In this document: positions 35,968 through 45,437 of the stretch, one piece after another
Position numbering within the stretch: the first letter of the stretch is position 1
Layout of the letters: every line of letters starts with the position of its first letter
Origin: JBJFCE01 sp051888775
GTDB taxonomy: Bacteria; Bacillota; Clostridia; Lachnospirales; Lachnospiraceae
DNA length: 64,000 nt
Reading direction: 5' to 3'
Assembly: GCA_051888775.1 (NCBI GenBank)
Contig: JBJFCE010000050.1
Coordinates: forward strand, 62,001 to 126,000
Position numbers and translations under genes: made by a program
The notes under the pieces: model-generated
The model's input: the letters and a program-made list of their open reading frames with translations, nothing else
Told to the model about the DNA's origin: nothing
The model's database searches: none

Positions 35968-36801
35968 ATGGCAAAATCATCCTCAGATCGTATTCTTGTA
36001 ACTCCTTCTGCCTACGCCAGAACACATTATCTGTATGTGCAGGAAGTCGGTTCCCTGAAAAGTCTGGAGCCTCATATCAGCAGTCGTAAAAATTTAAGCT
36101 CCTATCTTTTTTTTATTGTTATGAGCGGTCGGGGAACCTTGACCTATCAGGGCGAGACAATCGAACTCGTTCCCGGCGACTGTGTCTGGCTTGACTGCTT
36201 GATGCCCTATGCCCACGAAAGCTCCGAAACCGATCCATGGTCCCTGACATGGGTACACTTTGACGGAAGCGATGCCTCCCATTTCTATCGTTCCTATATG
36301 GAGCAGGAGCTTCCCTACTGCTTTCATCCCGGTAATATTCTTCCCTTTGTAGAGACTCTTCACACACTCTATCAAAACTGTCTCTCACAGGATTTTCTGT
36401 CTGAGTTAAAAAATAACCGAGGACTGACTGATCTGATCACAATGATCTACGAGCAGCAGGAACGTCCTGAGACCACTACCTCCGGTAAGCTTACACAGAT
36501 CCGTTCCTATATCGACAGTCATTATGCCGAAAAATTGTCTTTGAATTCTCTTTCGGAACATTTTTTTATCAGCAAGTACCATTTATCCAGAGAGTATCAC
36601 CGCAGTTATGGCATCACAATCAACAATGATATTACAAACCGAAGAATTTCCCATGCCAAGTCCAGTCTCCGCTTTTCCGACGATCCGATAGAACAGATTG
36701 CGGAAGCCTGCGGATTCCAGGACAGTGCTTACTTTATCAATGTTTTTAAAAAGGCAGAAGGGATTACGCCATTGCAGTATAGGAAGAAATGGCGGAGTTG
36801 A
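35968..36801 (+). CDS. AraC-family transcriptional regulator
   Basis: 277 residues. N-terminal cupin-like sensor domain (about 30-150: FIVMSGRGTLTYQGETIELVPGDCVWLD) and C-terminal double helix-turn-helix (about 175-277) ending in IAEACGFQDSAYFINVFKKAEGITPLQYRKKW, the AraC signature. The sensor type binds small sugars in many relatives. It is one of only two plus-strand genes, divergent from gmd by 176 bases and convergent with the acyltransferase gene (nine-base gap). GGAGG site at the start. It probably controls gmd-fcl or itself; inference. Confidence 0.93.
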   Translation: MAKSSSDRILVTPSAYARTHYLYVQEVGSLKSLEPHISSRKNLSSYLFFIVMSGRGTLTYQGETIELVPGDCVWLDCLMPYAHESSETDPWSLTWVHFDGSDASHFYRSYMEQELPYCFHPGNILPFVETLHTLYQNCLSQDFLSELKNNRGLTDLITMIYEQQERPETTTSGKLTQIRSYIDSHYAEKLSLNSLSEHFFISKYHLSREYHRSYGITINNDITNRRISHAKSSLRFSDDPIEQIAEACGFQDSAYFINVFKKAEGITPLQYRKKWRS

Positions 36802-36810
36802 AAACAGCAA

Positions 36811-37860
36811 TCATTGCTTGATCAACTTCTCTTTGAGCCATGCAGTCAGTTTCTTTTCAATAAGCCGGTAACAAAGCCATGAAACTGCAAGTGTGATAAG
36901 CACTGCGGCGCATGTGATCAGGATTGCTTTCAGATCAGGTTGTTTTGTGTTATTGAGCAGTTTATTTAATAACCGCATCGGATAGTAATGTATGAGGTAA
37001 ACAGAAAAACTCATATCTCCCAGACGTACTAAGAACTTTGGCATCTTCACTCTGATTCCTGCCACAAGCATCAGCCATAAAATAAGGGCGGAAGGAATCC
37101 CCCAGCGTACTACCTGCGGTAAAGAACACAGAAACGTGCTATCGTAAGAACACCATTCGCAGGCAAACAATCCGGCACATACAAGTAATAACATCACCGA
37201 TGCTTCAGGCAGCAGATCATCCTCTGTATGATATTCTTCTCTTGTACTCCAAAAACGAAACGCATAGAACAGTGCCATACCCGCTGCAAACTCCAACAGG
37301 ATACTGTCCGTCCAGAACGAAAACGGTTCCGTTCCTTCAGGCACCCACTGTCCGATCAATACTAACAGTACAAGCATCCCGGAACAAATCAACGCCCGAT
37401 AACGTTTGGAAATCTTCATTGCCGCAAAAAATAGAATGTAAAACAGCATCTCATAATTGACCGTCCATCCCACACGTAGCAACGGCTGTGTCACACCGCC
37501 CATCGAGAACGGAATAAACAGCAGGGATTTGATCAGATAGACCGGTGATGCGGTCGTCTGCTCAAAAAGCTGAGGAAAAAGAAGCAATGCTATATATGAA
37601 ACAATCGTCATAAGATAATATAACGGTATGATACGAATAAGCCGTTTCAGCAGGAAATGCTCCGTCTCCTTCTCGGTTGTATACATCATAACAAAGCCAC
37701 TGATCAGGAAAAATAAATCCACGCCAAAGGCACCCCGCCCGATAAAGCAGATATGCTGCGCAAGAACAAAAAGAGCGGCAATCCCCCTCAGGGATTGCAC
37801 ACTCTCAAATCTTTGATTTAAAAATGTCCGCTTATTAATTGTCATTCTTCGCCTATTCAT
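36811..37860 (-). CDS. Acyltransferase family 3 (OafA-like) membrane protein
   Basis: 349 residues, about ten membrane helices. VQSLRGIAALFVLAQHICFIGRGAFGVDLFFLISGFVMMY is the strongly conserved N-terminal pattern of OafA-type O-acyltransferases (RGxAAxxVxxxH and DLFFxxSG). It modifies a surface glycan with acetyl or a similar group. Downstream of rmlD by twelve bases, so probably co-transcribed. A second, more distant family member lies at 8822. Confidence 0.92.
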   Translation of the reverse strand: MNRRRMTINKRTFLNQRFESVQSLRGIAALFVLAQHICFIGRGAFGVDLFFLISGFVMMYTTEKETEHFLLKRLIRIIPLYYLMTIVSYIALLLFPQLFEQTTASPVYLIKSLLFIPFSMGGVTQPLLRVGWTVNYEMLFYILFFAAMKISKRYRALICSGMLVLLVLIGQWVPEGTEPFSFWTDSILLEFAAGMALFYAFRFWSTREEYHTEDDLLPEASVMLLLVCAGLFACEWCSYDSTFLCSLPQVVRWGIPSALILWLMLVAGIRVKMPKFLVRLGDMSFSVYLIHYYPMRLLNKLLNNTKQPDLKAILITCAAVLITLAVSWLCYRLIEKKLTAWLKEKLIKQ

Positions 37861-37872
37861 AGTCCACTCTCT

Positions 37873-38718
37873 TTATACCGTTTTGCGAATATACTCCGCA
37901 ATTGCATCCTTCCAATCTGCGAACCGGAAATCTGTTGTCATCCGAAACATATAGTTATCAAGCATGGAAAACGCCGGTCGTTTTGCAGGTGTCGGATACT
38001 GATCGGTTGTAATATAATCTACCTTGGTATGTTTCCCTGCAAGTCGGAAAATCTCTGTTGTAAAATCCGCCCATGAACAGCTTCCCTCACAGGTTCCGTG
38101 AAACAGTCCATAATTATCGCTCGGCAGCAGATAGGCAATTGCCTTTGCCAGCTCCGAGGCACTGGTCGGATTTCCGATCTGATCGGATACGACTCTGACC
38201 GTATCGTTACTTTCCGAAAGCTTTAACATCGTACGCACGAAATTTTTTCCCTCACCGTACAGCCATGCGGTACGGATGATAAAATAACGATCCGCAAAAT
38301 CCTTTACAAAATTTTCTCCTGCCAGCTTCCCGCTTCCGTATGCACTGACCGGACCTACCGGATCAAACTCCGTCAGCTCTTTATTCTGATCTCCCGGAAA
38401 CACATAATCGGTAGAGACCTGCACCAGCTTTGCTTCGGTCTCCCGTGCCGCAATCGCCAGATTTCTCGGTCCGATAGCATTGATTTTAAAAGCAAGATCC
38501 CGCTCGGATTCACACTTATTCACATCCGTATATGCCGCACAGTTTACAATCGCATAGGGCTTTACTTCCCTCACAAATGCCATAACGGCGTCCACATTTG
38601 TAATATCCAGCTCTCCGACATCCGTATTCACACATTCATATTCCGTACTTCCCTCATATACCTCATTCATGGCATGTCCGAGCTGTCCATTGCAGCCGGT
38701 TATAATAATCTTTTTCAT
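37873..38718 (-). CDS. rmlD: dTDP-4-dehydrorhamnose reductase
   Basis: 281 residues. NAD(P)-binding GCNGQLG at 8-14; catalytic T103, Y127 and K131 in VSTDYVFPG and YGSGK; the family WADFTTEIFRL segment is in the C-terminal half. Last step of dTDP-L-rhamnose synthesis. ATG 38718 has GGAGGG upstream; the start at 38733 is inside the site region. rmlA, rmlB and rmlC are absent from the window and must lie elsewhere if the pathway is complete. Confidence 0.94.
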   Translation of the reverse strand: MKKIIITGCNGQLGHAMNEVYEGSTEYECVNTDVGELDITNVDAVMAFVREVKPYAIVNCAAYTDVNKCESERDLAFKINAIGPRNLAIAARETEAKLVQVSTDYVFPGDQNKELTEFDPVGPVSAYGSGKLAGENFVKDFADRYFIIRTAWLYGEGKNFVRTMLKLSESNDTVRVVSDQIGNPTSASELAKAIAYLLPSDNYGLFHGTCEGSCSWADFTTEIFRLAGKHTKVDYITTDQYPTPAKRPAFSMLDNYMFRMTTDFRFADWKDAIAEYIRKTV

Positions 38719-38854
38719 AACGCCCTCCGTCATTACCAGATTCTGTCACTCTATTTTATCATCAATACAATAATGCAAAAAATAATAATACTATTATAAT
38801 CTGTTTCACAGCTTCTGTCCAGCCAACATCCCCCAATAAAAAGTCATCTGCCAT

Positions 38855-39032
38855 AACAGCTCAGCCCAGGCAGTAGCCGGAAGGGTATGATTGTGTATCC
38901 GGCGGTCCTTTGAAAACGCCGATACTTAGCGAGGTATTATCGAGCTTAGTACCGCTGCGTTTGAAACGGAGCGAGAGCGTGCCGCCGGATACACAATCAT
39001 ACCCTTCCGGCTCCTCCCCAGACTGAACTGTT
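38855..39032 (+). repeat. Variable-arm palindromic element P2 (class II, core reads on plus)
   Basis: Inner arms 38875-38905 and 38982-39012 are 31 bases and perfectly complementary; with six mismatches the pairing extends to 38855-38905 and 38982-39032. The core 38906-38981 uses helix AACGC/GCGTT in place of the class I GTCCGT/ACGGAC, keeps the GGTAC/GTACC helix (one A-C mismatch here), and ends in AGCGAGAGCGTG. It abuts the Wzx stop codon at 39038 and separates that gene from rmlD. The rest of the 38719-39037 gap is AT-rich with a possible rmlD promoter around 38755-38800. Confidence 0.92.
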
Positions 39033-39037
39033 CCCAC

Positions 39038-40552
39038 CTATTTATGAACCAGCTTCCGCGCCTGTTCTTTCAGATAACCAAATTCCTCACTTCTGCCATA
39101 TACTGTCAGATATCCCAAATTCGGTATACACAAAACCAATAGCAGCCGTACCACAAATGCCGTCATTCCTCCAAACGGCAAAAGTTCCGAAATCCATGCG
39201 GTCAGCGCACCGAATCCGACAGTCAACAGCATCGCTTTCAGATATCCCCCAAAATAAGGCCATACGGACATATGGAACACATTCCGATAGATCATGACCG
39301 GATCATACCACCAGGTTGTCAAAAGCCAGCTGATGATCGTTCCGAGGATCACGCCTGACAGACCGATATACCGGACCAGCACAACGGAAATGACGATATT
39401 CAGAATCGCTGTTGCTGCGGGACGCGCTTTTCCCTTCCAGAACAGCCCGCAGGCATCCCTGTAGATAAAGGATGTCCTCTGAAATCCGTTAATCACAAAA
39501 TAAATCACCTGCAACAGCACCAGTTGCGCACCAAATACTCTCTGTGCGCCAAAGCACAGGCGTATGACCGGATTGATCAATACAAAGATCCCGATTCCGA
39601 CGAAACCATAGAGCCAATAACACAACAGCTGCAGGCAGCGGAAGATAAATTCGCTTCGCTTTTCCTCCCCTTCTGCAAAAAGGTTACCGACCGATGCCGT
39701 CACACCGCCAAAAAGCTGCATTGCAACCTGTGAGATTCCGGAAATCACTGTCTGATAATTTCCGTACAGTGCCACCGTACGCACATTGATAAACGCCGAG
39801 ATCACAATGTTATCCGTCGAATTCACCACTGTCGTATTCATCTTAAACAAAGACATGCCGAACACATCTTTAAAGATTTCTTTTTTTTCTTCCTTCTTTA
39901 AGGGCCGCCTGTCCTTTTCCCTAAGATAGGGATAATGCCGGTCCACGATTCCTGCTACCAACAGATTCATCAGAACATTTGCCATCAGACCGATCACGGA
40001 ATAAATCAGAAAATCGCCAAAAACGCAAAGCGATACGATCTGCAAAACAATCACGATCAGATTGGCCGCCACATGGCAGGCTTTAACCACATACAATTTC
40101 TGATCTGCCTGAAGCAGAATGCTCTTATATGCCCAGAACCAGTATGACGCTGCAGACTGCAATACATACAGAACATAGATCAGCCTGACATCCACCAGAT
40201 CGGTCGTACCCGTCATCAGCCACGGCAGGAATGGCAAAAGTAACAGACCGATTCCCAATACCACGAATCCGATGACTAAGTATGCTTTTTTGAAAAAATG
40301 CATCAGGGATTTGATCTTGTCACGGTCTCCCTCGGCAAGCGGCTTATACAGTCCGAAGCAGATCGCATTTCCGATTCCCAGCTCTGCCAGGCTCAGAATG
40401 GATAAAATATTGGTAAACAGGCTGGAAATTCCCAGATATTCATCGCTTAAAAAGCGGATAAATACCATACGTCCGATAAACTGCAAAATTCCTACAAGCA
40501 GCGTTCCCAAACCGCCCGCCATGATATTCATAAATGCCTTCCGGGTCCTCAT
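39038..40552 (-). CDS. Wzx-type polysaccharide flippase (MOP/MATE superfamily)
   Basis: 504 residues, about 12-14 membrane helices. FMNIMAGGLGTLLVGILQFIGRMVFIRFL and YLGISSLFTNILSILSLAELGIGNAICFGLYKPLAEGD match the Wzx/RfbX group used in exopolysaccharide export in Firmicutes. It flips undecaprenyl-linked repeat units for Wzy polymerisation. The start lies three bases beyond the stop of the pyruvyltransferase fusion, so the genes are coupled. A second flippase candidate of ABC type is encoded at 18531. Confidence 0.92.
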   Translation of the reverse strand: MRTRKAFMNIMAGGLGTLLVGILQFIGRMVFIRFLSDEYLGISSLFTNILSILSLAELGIGNAICFGLYKPLAEGDRDKIKSLMHFFKKAYLVIGFVVLGIGLLLLPFLPWLMTGTTDLVDVRLIYVLYVLQSAASYWFWAYKSILLQADQKLYVVKACHVAANLIVIVLQIVSLCVFGDFLIYSVIGLMANVLMNLLVAGIVDRHYPYLREKDRRPLKKEEKKEIFKDVFGMSLFKMNTTVVNSTDNIVISAFINVRTVALYGNYQTVISGISQVAMQLFGGVTASVGNLFAEGEEKRSEFIFRCLQLLCYWLYGFVGIGIFVLINPVIRLCFGAQRVFGAQLVLLQVIYFVINGFQRTSFIYRDACGLFWKGKARPAATAILNIVISVVLVRYIGLSGVILGTIISWLLTTWWYDPVMIYRNVFHMSVWPYFGGYLKAMLLTVGFGALTAWISELLPFGGMTAFVVRLLLVLCIPNLGYLTVYGRSEEFGYLKEQARKLVHK

Positions 40553-40553
40553 A

Positions 40554-43085
40554 TCAGCCTCGCAATCCGGCAGTCAGCGCTTTCAGATACAAACGCAGAC
40601 GCTTTGCCTCTTTTCGCTTTCGTATGGAGCCGTACTCTGCCCGCTCTCCCAACGAAATCTCTGCCTTTTTCTTCTTCCATGCACGCACATCCTTTTTCTG
40701 TACGGAAATCTCCTCCGTCGTCAAAATATCCGCAAGATCTTCCGGAAGTCCCTGCTCCACTTTCCTGCCTCCGTGTATGCTTGCGTATACGCAGTTATTT
40801 TCATACTGTCCCTTTTTTTCTTCTAAATGCTGGGATCTTGCAATCTCAGAATAGGATGATTCATGGACTTCAAATAACTCCCGACATGCTTCCCATAGCT
40901 CTCGTGCTTTTTTTGTCCTGACGATCAGACTGTTCGAGCCTTCTTTGGATGCATGTTTTCCCGTATAATTATCTCCGACAGAAAAATCCGCCTCTTCGTT
41001 CAGCTTGTCATAACAGTACAGGCAACGCTGTGACTGGAAAAAGTCTTTCACGATCATACGCTCTTTTGCACTCAGGTGCTCATGGCTGCCGTCCGCATAT
41101 TCTAACCGCATGTTGCCGGGCCAGCCGCCCGCTCTTTTATCACGGAAGTGAAATGCCGTCAGCTCGGTATCTCTTTCTCTTCGCTGCTTCATATAATCAT
41201 AAATGGAATACGTCATCGTCCTGTCACAAAACAGACCGATGATCAGTATCTTGTCCCTGTCGATCCCCTCCGAACGCAGTGCCCGGCATAAGCCGTGTAC
41301 AGCACAGGGAACCCCCACATAGATCACCTTTTCCTCAGGATGTTCCAGAATATAGGAAACAGCCTCCTCCTGTGATACCGGAAGATAACGGGAACGCTGC
41401 GTTTTTTCAAGATCATCGCCCTTTCTGACGATCGTGCTTTTCATCTGCTCCCGATAATCATATCCGCTTGGCAAAAAAGCTGCCTGATAAGCACCGCAAT
41501 GAAGCAACGCACGGATCATACCGGTCACAAAGCCGCCGCTTGTCGCCTGTCGTAAAAGAGCATGGTCTTTTACCTGCACACTATAGCATTGCATCTCCTG
41601 ACGTCCTGCAGTTGTGATCTCCTGTCCTTCTGCGCAATCTGTCCGGCACACATCTGCTCCCTCCGGCTGCTTCGACATCTGCGAATGCGTATTCTGTTGA
41701 TACTCATAATGATATCCCGGACATACCTTCAGACATTTTCCGCACTGAACGCACATCTCCGCATCAATAACCGGAAGATAGCTTCCTTTTGCCTTTTCAA
41801 AATGAATACATCCGTTTGGGCACACCGCCGCACAGATACCGCAGGAACAGCATAAATCTTCCGCCACGGTCTGCATGATAGTCTTTGCTCCGCTCTCATA
41901 TCCCATACAGTCAAATGCATTCTGCCTCTGTATTTTCTGCAATGCAGATGTGATCGTTTCCGATTCCAGACGGTATCGCTCCTCCATCCGCTTTATCATA
42001 TCCGTCAACATCTGCATATCAATACGACCGCGGACATCCACAGCATAGGCACTCTGAGAAAACTTGCCAAGCAGCTCTTTATATTTTTCCGCCCAGCCAA
42101 ACACGATACAGGGAATCCCCTGTTTGTACGCATGTACGATCGCATGGTATCTGGATGCTGCAAGATAATCAAATGCTTTGACCAGTTCCTCATATTCCAG
42201 ACAGGTAAAATCCTGTTCTAACAGGATCACCCGCTCCTCTTCTTCGTACATTGCCTTAATCCTTTGGCAAAACGCCAGATCCTCCGTGGCATGACGAATC
42301 AGATAAACATGCCTGCCTGCCGACAGCCAAAAGTCGATCATCACGCGATAGGCCTGCATCAGTTCTTCTGCATTTGCGTATTTGTCATTTCGGACATTGG
42401 GCAAGATGGCAACACTTCCGGGCAAAATCCGAACCGTTTCCTGTGATACACTCCCGGAAGTATTTTCTCCCTCTGCTTTATAGATCCGTGTCCTGTCAAT
42501 GCTGCGATTTTGCAGTACAAGATCTTCCGAAAGCCGTACATTCCGAAAACCATACTGTTCCTTTAATAATTCATATCCTTCCCGCTCGCGGGCATACAAC
42601 ACCTCCGCATAGGGAAGCCACGCTTTCATACAACGCTCCGTAATACGTCCAAAGAGACCTTTCCATACAAAAGGACCAAAGGACTGTGGCATATAATAAA
42701 TCGGCACACCGAGCTTTCGGGCGCACTTTGCCCGATACGCTGCCAGAAGATTGGCAGCCCATCCCCAGTTAGAGCCAAAGGTATAACCGCTGATATCCAC
42801 GATCATCTCTGTCTCTCTCCGAATCTTTGCCGCATCCCGGTAACGATCAAGCTTCCCGTAACGATGCTGGATCAGCCGGTATTTCCCTCCATATAAACAT
42901 ACACTGTCCCGAAACAGGAAATCATATTCCTGCACGGCTTCAGGCGGCGCAGTCGCGTCCGGATCCGATATGACCACGATTTCCTTTCCCGGAAACCGCT
43001 TGCGCATCTCATCCACGGTGATAAAGATCATCGATTGCGCACCTTTATTTTTCAGATTTCCCCCTGTAATCAAAATATAACCCAT
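40554..43085 (-). CDS. Fusion of polysaccharide pyruvyltransferase and 4Fe-4S/FrhB-type domains
   Basis: 843 residues. Residues 1-370 resemble the pyruvyltransferase family (PF04230): MGYILITGGNLKNKGAQSM, ISGYTFGSNWG, YYMPQSFGPF and the late SRYHAIVHAYKQGIPCI. At about 410-455 come two 4Fe-4S motifs (CCSCGICAAVCPNGC and CVQCGKCLKVCPGY), and residues 500-790 match the FrhB N and C domains of F420 hydrogenase/dehydrogenase beta subunits (SGGFVTGMIRALL, VGVPCAVHGLCRAL, FCDRTMTYSIYDYM, ADFSVGDNYTG). The two are more often adjacent separate genes in glycan loci. It may add pyruvate ketals or alter a sugar oxidatively; the redox reaction is unknown. AGGAGT site at the start. Confidence 0.9.
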   Translation of the reverse strand: MGYILITGGNLKNKGAQSMIFITVDEMRKRFPGKEIVVISDPDATAPPEAVQEYDFLFRDSVCLYGGKYRLIQHRYGKLDRYRDAAKIRRETEMIVDISGYTFGSNWGWAANLLAAYRAKCARKLGVPIYYMPQSFGPFVWKGLFGRITERCMKAWLPYAEVLYAREREGYELLKEQYGFRNVRLSEDLVLQNRSIDRTRIYKAEGENTSGSVSQETVRILPGSVAILPNVRNDKYANAEELMQAYRVMIDFWLSAGRHVYLIRHATEDLAFCQRIKAMYEEEERVILLEQDFTCLEYEELVKAFDYLAASRYHAIVHAYKQGIPCIVFGWAEKYKELLGKFSQSAYAVDVRGRIDMQMLTDMIKRMEERYRLESETITSALQKIQRQNAFDCMGYESGAKTIMQTVAEDLCCSCGICAAVCPNGCIHFEKAKGSYLPVIDAEMCVQCGKCLKVCPGYHYEYQQNTHSQMSKQPEGADVCRTDCAEGQEITTAGRQEMQCYSVQVKDHALLRQATSGGFVTGMIRALLHCGAYQAAFLPSGYDYREQMKSTIVRKGDDLEKTQRSRYLPVSQEEAVSYILEHPEEKVIYVGVPCAVHGLCRALRSEGIDRDKILIIGLFCDRTMTYSIYDYMKQRRERDTELTAFHFRDKRAGGWPGNMRLEYADGSHEHLSAKERMIVKDFFQSQRCLYCYDKLNEEADFSVGDNYTGKHASKEGSNSLIVRTKKARELWEACRELFEVHESSYSEIARSQHLEEKKGQYENNCVYASIHGGRKVEQGLPEDLADILTTEEISVQKKDVRAWKKKKAEISLGERAEYGSIRKRKEAKRLRLYLKALTAGLRG

Positions 43086-43144
43086 ACTTTACTCCTGTTG
43101 TGATCCGATGCACGCCTTTTCCTTGATTCCCGTTTGAATCCGTT

Positions 43145-44341
43145 TCATACCGCATCCGTATTGCTTTCTTCTGTCAATTTCCGATACAGCGCCTCAATCT
43201 GTTCCGTATTCCTATCGGATAGAAAGTTCTCTCCGGCAAACCGGAATGCCCGTCTTCCCATACTTTCAATACGCCCCGGTTCTGCGATCAGTTCCTGCAT
43301 GCAGTCAGCCAACGCTTTGGCATTGCCGCTTTCAAATAAAAGCCCGTTCTCTCCCGGACGGATCAATTCCGGATTTGCCCCGGAATCCGAAGCAATCACG
43401 GGATCAGAAGCCATCATGGCTTCTATGGTCACACGTCCGAACGCCTCCTTTTCGGAGCATACCAATTCCACATCCGTTGTTTTCCGAAGTTCTGCCATAT
43501 CGCTGACAAACCCCGTAAATGTGATTTCCGATTCCGGATCTTTTGCAGCCATTTCCCGCAATTTCTTTTCAAACTGTCTGGAATCCTGCATTGCTGATGC
43601 CGCACCCGCAATGATCAGTCTGAAATTGGTAACACCGCGTTTTTTCAGGATCCCGCACGCCTCTATTGCCAAATCCTGCCGTTTCGTCGGATGAAGATTT
43701 CCCGCGATCAGAAAGACCACCGGTGCACCTGTATTTTTCTCCTGCCTGATTTCTGTTTGATATTTATCAAATAAAAACTTTTCCGAGATTCCGTTATAGA
43801 TCACACAGCCCCGTGTTTTGGAGATTCCGCCTGCATAATAATCTCCGACACTCTGCGAAATGAATACAACCTTTCCCGGAACCGTTTCCACATAAGCGCA
43901 ACTCTTTTGGACTCCCTTTAAGAACTCCAGGCGATAATCCGCATCTCCGAATTCCCGAAAATGCCATACATGCTTGATACCCGCTCTTTTGGCTGCTCTG
44001 GCACCGACATCGATCACACTGGAATTGGAATGTATGATCTGCACACCTTTTTTCCGCGCCAACGCAGCAATTCGCCGCTCCGGTATCCATTCCAGTGCAT
44101 ACAGAATACGAAAAGCAAACTTCATCAACGGGTTCCATCCTGCCGGCTCCATCCACCAGCCGAAAAAGACATGCTTTACTTCAATTCCGCTGTTTTTCAG
44201 CGCCGCATAAACCTGTCCTGTCTTTATCGGTAAAACAACCATTACCTGATGTCCTCTCGCCTTTAGCTCCTGCGCCAATGTCACAAGGGACTTGGAAGCT
44301 CCTCCCATATTCCTTTCATGTGCTACAAACAGAATCTTCAT
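43145..44341 (-). CDS. Family 4 glycosyltransferase
   Basis: 398 residues. The glycine-rich MKILFVAHERNMGGASKSLV acceptor-side loop, VVFLIAGNLHPTKRQDLAI, ITFTGFVSDMAEL and SEKEAFGRVTIEAMMASDPVI (EX7E donor site) give a textbook GT4 layout. Four-base overlap with the DUF2304 gene stop. Cytoplasmic repeat-unit transferase; donor unknown. Confidence 0.92.
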   Translation of the reverse strand: MKILFVAHERNMGGASKSLVTLAQELKARGHQVMVVLPIKTGQVYAALKNSGIEVKHVFFGWWMEPAGWNPLMKFAFRILYALEWIPERRIAALARKKGVQIIHSNSSVIDVGARAAKRAGIKHVWHFREFGDADYRLEFLKGVQKSCAYVETVPGKVVFISQSVGDYYAGGISKTRGCVIYNGISEKFLFDKYQTEIRQEKNTGAPVVFLIAGNLHPTKRQDLAIEACGILKKRGVTNFRLIIAGAASAMQDSRQFEKKLREMAAKDPESEITFTGFVSDMAELRKTTDVELVCSEKEAFGRVTIEAMMASDPVIASDSGANPELIRPGENGLLFESGNAKALADCMQELIAEPGRIESMGRRAFRFAGENFLSDRNTEQIEALYRKLTEESNTDAV

Positions 44342-44700
44342 ACCGACTTCTCTCTTTCCTGTTCAAGCGCACGGATCCGTTCCTCATTCAGTGCGACTGT
44401 CTGTGCCAGCTGTTTGATCCGATCGGACTGTCTGGACACAATGACCGTCAGCACAAAGATCAGGCAGATCGCAAAGCACAACGCAATCAAAAACAGCGCA
44501 TTCACCGGCGTATCAATCCCCATCAGATCTGCAAGACGATACAAAATTCCGGGAATACAATCCACGATAAATACACATACCACAACCGCCATCCACGGCA
44601 GCGCATATTTTAATTCCATTTTTCTCTTTCGCACACACCTTATGATGTATAATGCGCCAATCAATAACAAAATTGCAGAAATCAATTGTATCTTTGACAT
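44338..44700 (-). CDS. DUF2304 small membrane protein
   Basis: 120 residues with three membrane helices (about 4-20, 32-52, 65-88) and a charged C-terminal helix (about 90-118) that could form a coiled coil. Small proteins of this type (PF10066) are regularly encoded next to a DPM1-like GT2, as here (44711), and are thought to help it at the membrane. Ten bases after that gene. Function of the family is not established. Confidence 0.86.
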   Translation of the reverse strand: MSKIQLISAILLLIGALYIIRCVRKRKMELKYALPWMAVVVCVFIVDCIPGILYRLADLMGIDTPVNALFLIALCFAICLIFVLTVIVSRQSDRIKQLAQTVALNEERIRALEQEREKSV

Positions 44701-44710
44701 ATGTATCCCC

Positions 44711-45406
44711 CTATTGGTCCTTTCTCAGTCTCTCTATCACAATGGCAACAGTAACCTTAAACATATAATAGATACTTTTCCCCAGCGAAATAGAAGATAC
44801 GCCGGCCTGTCTTTCACGCATTTTTACGGGGCACTCCGCAATCTTCTTACCGCGCCTCAAGAGCATGACAATACTCTCCGGCTCCGGATAATCCTTCGGA
44901 TAATTATGGGCAAAGCTTTCTATCACACTGCGGTTTCCCATACGCATCCCCGATGTCGGATCACAGATATGTTTTCCCGTCATCCAGAAGATCAGCCTTG
45001 AAAAATAGCGGATGCCCAGTCTTCGTATCCCGGAAGACTGAAATCCTTCTTTTTTGATAAATCGGGAGCCAATCACCATATCCAGCTGTTGTTCCAAAAG
45101 CATATCCCGCATGATATTCAAATAAGATGCATCATGCTGCCCGTCTCCGTCGAATTGCACTGCAATATCATATCCGTTTTTCTCTGCATATCGATAGCCC
45201 GTCTGCACTGCACCGCCAATTCCCAAATTGATGGGCAGACTGATCACATGCAGCCCCTGTTCCCTGCAGACCGACAATGTGTTATCCCGCGAACAGTCGT
45301 TGATGATGATATAATCAAAATCGGGCGCATGTTCCCTGATATCCCGAACCGTCCCTACAATATTCTCTTCCTCGTTATATGCCGGAATGATCACAAGGCT
45401 TTTCAT
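44711..45406 (-). CDS. DPM1-like family 2 glycosyltransferase
   Basis: 231 residues. MKSLVIIPAYNEEENIVGTV, IINDCSRDNT and VQFDGDGQHDASYL mark the GT-A domain; the protein lacks C-terminal membrane helices, which the adjacent DUF2304 protein may supply. Likely transfers a sugar to polyprenyl phosphate. CDPTSGMRMGNRSVIE is the family C-terminal motif. ATAGGAG site at the start. Palindromic element P3 lies directly upstream. Confidence 0.9.
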   Translation of the reverse strand: MKSLVIIPAYNEEENIVGTVRDIREHAPDFDYIIINDCSRDNTLSVCREQGLHVISLPINLGIGGAVQTGYRYAEKNGYDIAVQFDGDGQHDASYLNIMRDMLLEQQLDMVIGSRFIKKEGFQSSGIRRLGIRYFSRLIFWMTGKHICDPTSGMRMGNRSVIESFAHNYPKDYPEPESIVMLLRRGKKIAECPVKMRERQAGVSSISLGKSIYYMFKVTVAIVIERLRKDQ

Positions 45407-45437
45407 TTGTATTCTCCTATTCTTTTGTTCCTATATG

